Shown: piece after piece, positions 56,725 to 64,000 of the stretch
How positions within the stretch are numbered: the first letter of the stretch is position 1
Layout of the letters: every line of letters starts with the position of its first letter
From: Trichobilharzia regenti
Lineage: Eukaryota > Platyhelminthes > Trematoda > Strigeidida > Schistosomatidae
Direction of reading: 5' to 3'
Assembly: GCA_944472135.2 (NCBI GenBank)
Contig: OX235263.1
Location: 88,196,721 to 88,260,720, forward strand
DNA: 64,000 nt
The notes under the pieces: generated by a model
Told to the model about the DNA's origin: nothing
The model's input: the letters and a program-made list of their open reading frames with translations, nothing else
Database searches by the model: none
Position numbers and translations under genes: made by a program

Positions 56725-58068
56725 TAATAATAATAGTAATGATAATTTGCTTTATTCTAAAACACTACTTGTGATTCAGAATGGAACTGTCAACATTTTA
56801 CTACAGTATTGCGTATCCAGTTTGTACATTAACAATAAACAAAATTCTACATAGATTAAGGGTAATCTCAGTTCGTTTTGACAACAACATATTGGCATGT
56901 CGGTAGCAAAGCCAAAAGTGAACAAAATGTTTGAAGGTGTTAGAAAAGTAGATGCTAGCATATTTACTGGCGTAAGCGGTAACAAAAAGGTCGAGATATA
57001 CAGACTGTGAGAGAACGAAGAAGAATATTTTAATGGAGTTAGCAAGGAAGAAAGAAACAAAGCAGCACATAACAGAAAAAAAGAGAGAAAAAAGGAAAGG
57101 AAAGAAAGAAAACGTTGTACGTATAAATGATAAGAGTTGGAAAGATGAGATCTAGTTGTTCTACTGGCTATTTAATAAGTTGTAGGTATCACGCCTAATC
57201 CTTTCTTTATCGCACAGAACACCAGCTAAGTAGGTAGGGTATGGTTGAGTTTTTGTACTTGCTAGTGCGAGCAAATAGTTTTCTATATAGGCTTCTGGTT
57301 CTGCCTGATGAGATACAAGGGGAGAGTTGTGAATGAAGAGGGTGGTGTGAGTCAGATAGAATGGATTTAGCCCCTTTTTCACATGATTCTAAGTGCCTGT
57401 CAACCAGAATATTAACAAGCTGGTTAAGTGACACGTTCCTTACCCTGCTGACAACCTTTAACATCCTGCATAATAAGGTATAGTCTTTCTTCAGTAGCCA
57501 GCCCTGGAAAAACTAAGGGGGAACAATAGAGAATAATAGGCAGGATGCAAGGGTTAAAGAATTGTAGGAGTAAGGGTTAGGTTATTCCAGAATATCTTGA
57601 CTTCTTGATGTAGAAGGTAAGACGGAATATTTTCTTAGAAATCATCAAGCTATAAGATGACCAGAAAAGATCAGCAGATAGAATGACGCCAAGATATTTA
57701 ATTTCCGACTTGGTTTCTATTTCAGTGCCATCTATGTTGCACACCTCGTGAGAGTTAACCAGTTTGCTTTGGTCAGATTTGTGCCTAAAGGTGAAATTGA
57801 CTGTTTAGCATTCGAAGGGGTCTAAGGTTAGACTGTTTTCCTTGTACCACTGGCTGATTTCTGATAAAAAGTCATTTAGTTTAGATCAGTCACTTTGACA
57901 TTTTACAGGCAAAGATACACTCAGGTCGTCAGCATATTTAACAAAATTAATGTCATTTGAAAACGGTAAGTCATGTAGAAAGAAAGAAAAGAGAAGTGGG
58001 AAGAGTACAGCACCTTGGGGGACACCAGCTTTAGTGAGCATAGCAGAGGAGGATTTACCTTTGTATAC
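56725..58068 (-). mobile_element. CR1-like non-LTR retrotransposon, 3' part, inserted in RTE copy
   Basis: The minus strand opens at KGKSSSAMLTKAGVPQGAVL (58060), LLFSFFLHDLPF, INFVKYADDLSVSLPV (YADD catalytic box, 57910). It continues through ILYCSP-like (57530), VSRVRNVSLNQLVNILVDRH (57450), SILSDSHHPLHS, SSGRTRSLYRKLFARTSKY and a stop at 57161. The 3' UTR ends in a TAATAAT-type tail (56727-56743). It shares ends and protein text with 23.3-24.5 kb. It is 5'-truncated just before motif B, with few frame breaks. Confidence 0.8.
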
Positions 58069-58655
58069 AATCTCCACTTTCCCATATTGTATGCTGTCCG
58101 CTTCAGCTGGCTGACCTCAAGATTGCCCATAGTCTCTCATCTCCTTCTCCTCCTCCTCCTTGCCACACGATCTCCTCCATGTCACTCTCGCATCAACGTC
58201 CCAATCACCTCCCACTCGAGCAATCGACTGCATTGTAAGAGATGTCATTCGACAGCCTCGTTAGTGACGCATATGCCCGATCCATCTCCATTTTCTCCTG
58301 TACATTTGTTTGAACGATAGGCTCTTCGTTGATTTTTTTCCGGCCAGAGTTTCTTGTTACTAATTTTTTCTGTCCGGCCAACTGGCCATTTTTAATCTTC
58401 AGTTTGGAGTCAGTGAAGGCAGCTGCTGATAAAAGTCTGCAGTGACCTGTTCGAGACGCTTTTCGTGACAGGCAAAATTTCTGACCCATATAGAAGAATT
58501 GACTGACTGATTAAACGTTGGTGTTGAAAATCCGAATCTCAGAGTGGAGAAAATTTCTAAACCGATTTCATGTTGATGAAGGCGTATCCTGCCTTTCCGA
58601 TTCTAGCTGACTATTACATCTTCGTCGGTTCTGTCGCCTGTAGTTGAAACGATGC
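58069..58655 (-). mobile_element. RTE-like retrotransposon remnant interrupted by the CR1-like element
   Basis: From 58655 down: complement of the TTGGTDEDVK-like region, KFCLSRKASRTGHCR, the EPIVQTNVQEKMEMDRAYA block and QLKRTAYNMGKWRL, where the CR1-like element begins. The 3' tail expected after WRL is not found in place. A short tgttgaagcc at about 56710 may be its remnant. Confidence 0.7.
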
Positions 58656-58659
58656 CTAG

Positions 58660-59454
58660 TGGTATTGTGATGAGAGCTGGCTGCTAGCTAAATTGGTAGA
58701 CATTAATTTACGTCGAGGTTTATGCCCCAAATATTGGTCGTAAGAAAAATAGGAACAAAGACTTTGCGTAGACGGATACAGTTAGCATATAGACGATCAG
58801 ACATTCAAGAAACAGGCACAAAGAGATGCAAGGTTAACTTTCTGTAAGAAACAACCAATCAGAAGACCGTGTTTTTCTGCTAACAATAATCTATGATATG
58901 TACATGAAAATCTATAAATATGTGTTGATTTCCTTAATAAACGATCTGTTTCTTGGCACTTGTCTTCTGTTCTTACAGTATATTTAGCATCATGCAATCA
59001 TGCTTACTTTCTTGACGGTGCTTTATGATATCAAACAGGTGACACATGGTGATTTCAAAAAATTTCCCGTTTACAAAATTGAAACTGTTGTAAATGATCA
59101 CCTCGAAATGCATAAATTGCAAGTTGTGCATTTAATTGACAAATTGTGAATTATTCGGAAGCTTTTAGTTAGATGTACCTGCATACCCAATGATTAAGTG
59201 AGGTTCCATAAGGACTAAGGAAGACAACACCTAACAACATTTCCTAAGTGCTAGACCATTATTCGTTGCACCATTTGGTCATGAAGACCATTCACTGGAC
59301 AATAGGTATCAAGTGTTATTTAGCTAACTTATTTTTTAGCTTCCTGATGACTGATTTTGATTCAACTGAAATGATTGATGACGGCTGAGTAGAAGTTTCA
59401 ATTCAAATATCATTCGCTTAGGGTGCAGATATGTATAGATCCTAAGTCCAGATG
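58660..59454. other. Unassigned sequence, possibly containing a solo LTR
   Basis: The stretch 58672-59038 starts TG, ends CA and holds an AATAAA (near 58938) followed by T-rich sequence, a layout seen in LTRs. No target-site duplication is visible at its ends, so this is only a suggestion. Confidence 0.25.
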
Positions 59455-59998
59455 CCATCCACCACGATTCTAACACCAAATGCCATCAACAAAATAAAAG
59501 TTTTTACAATTACAACACATTAAAAATGAATAGATTGAACGCCAAATGGATGTCGGGATATTTCATCTATAATCCAATCAGATATCTCGATGAACTCCAT
59601 ATTAAGTGGATGCCAGTCATTAGTAAAATCAACCGTCAACTACATTCACATGTATAAATCATCCATTGAATCAGTGGTACGGAGAACATTTTAGACTACA
59701 ACTCACATAAAAAGACTGAGGAATATTACCACACTAATCTATACCATCCAGCCTGTTCTAATTCTCAGCCACACCTCACATAGATATCCAGACACCAGGT
59801 GACACATATCCCTCCGAACAAAAACAATTACAATTATATCAGCGTCATTCTGAGAACTCCGCTTACGCACATCACACAATTCTCATTTCAATCGTCTACA
59901 GATTTATCTACTTTCCATAGAGAATCTCCAAATCACTTATTCAACGAGACTAACTGTGTATGACACAACACTATTCCATCTGAAACAAAACGCAATCC
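59455..59998 (+). repeat. Long inverted-repeat arm, partner at 61228-61735
   Basis: Blocks such as agagaatctccaaatca, tgtgtatgacacaacac and tcacatagatatccagacacc recur inverted at 61228-61735. By eye identity is about 80%. Arms of roughly 500 bases enclose about 1.2 kb. Confidence 0.8.
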
Positions 59999-60414
59999 TC
60001 AAAAACAATCCTCACCTTACACTCCTTCTTCAATTGCTGTACATCGGTAGGTCGGAAGCCGATTACAAATATCCACCTGAGTTCATGTCACCATCCAACG
60101 ACATAATTGGCAGATTAATACCACAACAAGGAACGGATGAAAGTAGCTCAGTGGTTTAAGTAAGCCGCCAGAAAATAAACAAACTGATTGCTCAGTTTTA
60201 CTGAATTATATATATATATATTACACAATTTTTGTTGTGCTTAGCAAAGCAGAAGACGATTTCTTGCGAACATTCGACTTACTGTGTCGGTGGCGTCTCA
60301 ATAAATATTTGTGCCATCAAGATGGAAACCTAGGACCACGGTTTCCTGGCGATTACGTCCAATAATCTGAAGTAAACTTAGAACATTCATGAATAGTGTG
60401 TTTGTTTATTGATT

Positions 60415-61205
60415 GACGTTAAAGACAGGACTCCATATGAACATAGACAAGACGGAGGTTATGAAAATAACCGACCATCACCACCACCAACAGTAGCAGC
60501 AGCAAAATCCAGCGCCAATCACCATCAACGGGAGGGATTTGAAGGAGGTTACTTCATTCACTCACTGATCTAGGGAGCATTGTCTCAGCTACAGGCAGCC
60601 GGAATGGACAAGGATGTCAAATCGAGAATCGCGAACCAATCTGGAAATCTTCGCCACTCAACTCAGCATCAACAACAAAATTCGGTCGGATTTTCAATGC
60701 AAACAACGTCAAGTCAGTCAGTTCTTCTACACGGATCAGAAACTTGGCGGGTGAGTCACAAAGAATATTTCCAACAGGCTATCGCAGACCTTCATCAATA
60801 ACTAACTGTCTTCGCTCTATAGTGAAGATCAGATGGCTGGGCCGGAAAGAATCACCAACAAGAAACTATGGGAACAAATAAAACAAGAACCAATCGCCCA
60901 CCAACAGCAAATATGCAGGATAAAGTGAAGAGATGGACTGGACACTCGCTGAGGAGGCCACCGCTGGGTGACATCGCGCGCGCGTCAGGCCACTGCTCGA
61001 GTGGAACCCGAAAAGGAAGCGGCAAGTGGGACGTCGGTGTAAGGGTGACATGGAGTAGACCGTGTAGAGAGGAGTTGAAAGAGTATGAACTAACTAATAT
61101 GGATGCAGGTGAAAAGTACAGGAGAAGACAGAAATGGCAAGTGGATACATGCAGTTGAAGCCCTATGTTTCACTAGTAACCTAAGGGAACAATAATAATA
61201 ATAAA
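60415..61205 (+). mobile_element. RTE-like retrotransposon C-terminal remnant in the inverted-repeat loop
   Basis: Runs from NKTEVMKITDHH-like text (60450) through ITINGRDLKEVTSFTH (60520), QLSINNKIRSDFQCKQ, the block encoding KKRWTGHSLRRP-like text (60930) and REELKEYELTN to aagggaacaataataataataaa. It shares the ~30-base deletion after RIG with the 11.3-kb copy, so the two probably stem from one defective source. Confidence 0.8.
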
Positions 61206-61227
61206 GTTGTTCTCCAGTAATGTCTCT

Positions 61228-61735
61228 GAAGGGTGCGTTTTGTTTGAGATGGAATAATGTTGTGTCATACACAACTAGTCTCATTGAATATTTGATTTGG
61301 AGATTCTTTATGGAGAGTAGATAATTTGTAGACAATTGAACCCAGAATTGTGTGATGTGTGTAAGTGGAGTTCCCAGAATGGCGGTGATATGATTGCAAT
61401 TGTTGTTGTTGTTGTTTGGAGGGATGTGTGTCAACGGGTGTCTGGATATCTATGTGAGGTCTGAGTAAAAGTTAGAATAGGCCTGAGAGTTTAGATGAGT
61501 GTGGTAATATTCGTCAGTCTCTGTATGTAAGTTGTAGTCTAAAATGTTCTTCCTACCAGTGAATCAACAATGAGTTATACCTATGAATGGAGTTTTGCAT
61601 CGATTTTCACTCATGACTGATATTCACTTAACATCGGGTTGGTTAAGAGTCTTGACTCTTTAATGGATGATTTATTCTGACATCCAGTTGACGTTTAATC
61701 GATTCATTTTTAGTGTGTTGTTGATGGCTGGTAGT
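61228..61735 (-). repeat. Long inverted-repeat arm, partner at 59455-59998
   Basis: Inverted partner of the left arm. It begins immediately after the RTE copy's trinucleotide tail. Confidence 0.8.
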
Positions 61736-62540
61736 ACTAGCGAAGGATAACGTTTAGACTTATCATTAAAACTTTATTTCAACTAAGATTCATACACCAT
61801 GGAGAGACAAAACATTTGAGTCAAATTGAATTCTGTCATACTGCGGCGTGATGATCAGCCAGTCTAGTGACTATACTGCATCAATACCATGGACTAAACG
61901 AGTGATAATAGTTAGACACCCTAGTGAATAACCGCTGTAAACAAAAGTATCCTTTAGACTTTGATCTTGAGAACATTTGAGTTTATACACGCTCACATAT
62001 TGATGTATATATACGCATATAACTCATGAGTGCACAACGACGATACTGCAGAACATCAAACTGCAAGGTAAAGAGCTATTTGCATTCAATATGAAATCAT
62101 CAATCGATAAATGTGAATCGATAAACAGACAAAGAAACGAAAATCAACACATTTCATTGTTCATTATTTATTTCTCTTTGTCAAATTATAGTAGACACGT
62201 AGTCAGTTTACGTCATTTTTCTCAATTATGCCAATAATATTATGGCGTAAAATTCTTTATTTTGCTATCTTAGAAAAGCCAATTCATTTAATACTACATG
62301 TACTCAACTGTTTTAATGGAAACAAATACCATTATGTATACATACATGTATGTATGTACTTAGAAGATGGTATAAAAATCTTGTCACCACACTGTACTGC
62401 ATAGTGTCTGTAGGCGGGGGAGGAGGAGGAGGGTGAGAAGGACGAGTAACTATGGAAAACTCAGAAAACATAATTCGAACCTGAATTTCTATAACCAAAA
62501 GGAGAGAGAAACTAACACTCCTTGTAAATAGCTCAACATA
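61736..62540. other. Unassigned sequence
   Basis: Contains a G-rich run (62412-62433, alternating GGA after GGGGG) and a TACATA-type repeat near 62336-62356. No family was recognised. Confidence 0.45.
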
Positions 62541-62578
62541 CAATAATCTTGAATAAAACTTCATGTGAATGAAACAAT
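62541..62578 (+). repeat. Repeat G, left part (split by SINE dimer)
   Basis: caataatcttgaataaaacttc... to tgaaacaat matches the uninterrupted copy at 42779-42600. Its last nine bases (62570-62578) are duplicated at 63193-63201. Confidence 0.7.
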
Positions 62579-63192
62579 GAGCTATAGGATTTCATCGTGA
62601 GCTGATATTTGTTGGTTACGTAATCGTTGGAAAACCTGCACGGAGTACTGGACAGCGGTTTGGTCCTAGTTTGGGACTCTTCATTAGTATGCACCCGCAT
62701 CGCCGGGTTCGAACCCAGTACCCTCTGGTTACAAGGCGAGCTCATATAGCATTAAGCCACTGCGACCCTATCCAATGGCCATTCCATGAATTCTAACTTT
62801 CTCACTGGAGACTGGCCCTATTCAGGTAGATGGCTACCTGGGGTTCTAGTGGGAAGTCGTGACCAGTAGGGTGCAGCAAGTCGAGTGTGAGGACATATAC
62901 TCTCCGAAGACATTGTCTAGTGGTCGCGCTATGTCATGAGTGAATTGGTAGAAGTTAGAATTCATGCGCTGGCTATTGAATCGGGTCCCAGTGGCTTAAT
63001 GGTATACGAGCTCGCCTTGTAACCAGAAGGTCCTGGGTTCGAACCCCTGTGGTGGGTGCGTACTGCTCAAGAGTCCCAAGCTAGTACTTAGGAAACAGCT
63101 GTCCAGTACTCCCAGGTTTTCCAATGGTTCTCTAACCAATGTCAGCTCATGATGAAATCCTGTAACCAAGCAAATCCATTCAAACCAACACC
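62579..63192. mobile_element. Complete Smalpha-like inverted-dimer SINE inserted in repeat G
   Basis: Left arm (minus, 62587-62790): hammerhead-like motif about 62645-62692, B-box complement gttcgaaccc, A-box complement. Spacer (62800-62975): ctggagactggccctattcagg, gggttctagtgggaagtcgtg, agtggtcgcgctatg. Right arm (plus, 62980-63192): A box (agtggcttaatggtatacgag), B box (gggttcgaacccc), hammerhead-like (63060-63107, stem I GTACTG/CAGTAC, core CTCAAGA, GAAA) and tail. The TSD is tgaaacaat. The 42.7-kb paralogue shows the unoccupied site. Confidence 0.9.
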
Positions 63193-63335
63193 TGAAACAA
63201 TAAATGCTGGATTCCAGTTTCCGTGCGAATACACTCTGTTAGTGGAGATGACGATACGATCAGTTGATGAGTCTCAAATAGGATGGGTGACACAGACTAG
63301 CTTCCACCGATAGCTATCTCAAACACAGACTACAC
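63193..63335 (+). repeat. Repeat G, right part
   Basis: Starts with the second tgaaacaat and continues aaatgctggattccag, agtggagatgac, gttgatgagtctcaaatagg and cttccaccgatagctatctc. The TTGATGA...CAAATAGGATG segment resembles a hammerhead core missing its GAAA. Confidence 0.7.
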
Positions 63336-63689
63336 AAATCTCACCACAAAGCAACGTCAAATACTGCATTCCAGAAGTCAATATAATCACAGGGATTGAG
63401 CATTTCACCCCGTTTAAACCACTTAGCTACAAAGCCACAACAACCCTGATTAGTCCCAAAGAAATTATTGATATTGATTATCAATCGCATATCATACGAA
63501 ATTGGGACTATACTGTATGCATGTAAGGATTTAGAAGTAGTGTAATATGTAGGCGGAAGTATATTTATATCTATACAGATAGATTGAAGATACAGTGAGG
63601 AGACCACTAATCTACATCACACAACATACCTTCGTGTGTGACTGGAACACAAAGCCACGAATTGGTTGTGGCTCCGAGAGTGGTATTGG
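63336..63689. other. Unassigned sequence
   Basis: No recognised feature. Confidence 0.4.
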
Positions 63690-63935
63690 AAAAGGCTATA
63701 TGAAGAGAGAATAGAAGCTGATGGGTGGTTTTATATCCAGTGGAGGGTGATTGCAAGGAGCTGACCTCAATGATGATGTCCCACGTAGGTCCCATGTTCC
63801 ACTCGCGAAGAAAGGAATGAATTCTAATATCATGAGGAAGGAAATGGCTTCATGGAAGTAAATGTTGATGGGATTCATTTTCATAGAAGTAAATAGTTTA
63901 GGTGCAACTTGTAGAAGAGTCTTTACTTTCATTTT
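63690..63935 (-). repeat. Repeat X, copy 2
   Basis: Inverted relative to 41011-41255. An open frame starting ATGAAAGTAAAG on the minus strand (63932) covers the shared region. Similarity may extend a little towards 63960, where both copies approach a GAT/CAT-rich region. Confidence 0.65.
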
Positions 63936-63973
63936 GATGACTTTTGAGAGATGAGGAGAATTACATAGTAGTC

Positions 63974-64000
63974 GATGATGATGATGATGATGATGATGAT
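63974..64000 (+). repeat. (GAT)9 microsatellite at window end
   Basis: Perfect GAT units run off the end of the window, so the full length is unknown. Confidence 0.9.

Noticed and set aside
57921..58130. Chimeric protein joining RTE and CR1-like text
   Set aside because: It arises from insertion of one element into the other; the frame breaks on both sides.
58672..59038. Solo LTR
   Set aside because: TG...CA ends and AATAAA are present, but no target-site duplication or primer-binding site could be confirmed. Kept only as a remark in the unassigned entry.

Overview
This 64-kb window looks like repeat-dense, gene-poor eukaryotic DNA from a blood fluke (genus Schistosoma or a close schistosomatid). 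The inference rests on the repeat families, not on a host gene. There are many tRNA-headed SINEs whose tails carry a hammerhead-ribozyme-like fold, the arrangement known for the Smalpha family of Schistosoma. There are also Penelope-like elements (PLEs) with GIY-YIG domains, RTE-like and CR1-like non-LTR retrotransposon remnants, and a low GC content. I found no credible intact host gene, no rRNA and no functional tRNA. Most long open frames lie in, or antisense to, broken transposons. The species is not identified.

Layout. 0-9.6 kb: RTE remnant (minus), SINEs, an inverted pair of another SINE family (5.3-5.95 kb), two PLE tails (6.9-8.35 kb), RTE remnant (plus). 9.6-15.4 kb: SINE-B with a perfect 11-bp target-site duplication (TSD), a 180-bp tandem duplication, and two more RTE remnants, the second split by a 602-bp inverted-dimer SINE with a 10-bp TSD. 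15.4-19.4 kb: two PLE inverted pairs. 19.4-28.3 kb: SINEs, a CR1-like remnant, an RTE remnant, an LTR-element deletion derivative inside a SINE (5-bp TSD), and a PLE endonuclease fragment between 93%-identical inverted repeats. 29.1-31.7 kb: a 2.6-kb (TTAG)n array with twelve identical in-phase TCACAGG inserts. 32-36.2 kb: SINEs and low-complexity DNA. 36.2-38.8 kb: a PLE tail split by an inverted-dimer SINE, then the best-preserved retrotransposon (two stops, one frameshift). 38.8-64 kb: further SINE, RTE, PLE and CR1 remnants, with a 500-bp-arm inverted repeat at 59.5-61.7 kb holding an RTE copy in its loop.

The most interesting system is the Smalpha-like SINE. It occurs both as single arms and as a ~550-610-bp head-to-head dimer: two divergent tRNA-like promoters, a shared central spacer, and a hammerhead-like motif near each outer end. 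At least three dimers have clear TSDs and a fourth an imperfect one. One has a visible unoccupied paralogous site, so the whole dimer appears to insert as a unit. Most hammerhead cores carry a substitution at a key position. Nested insertions (SINE in RTE, SINE in PLE, LTR element in SINE, CR1 in RTE, SINE in repeat G) give a relative chronology.
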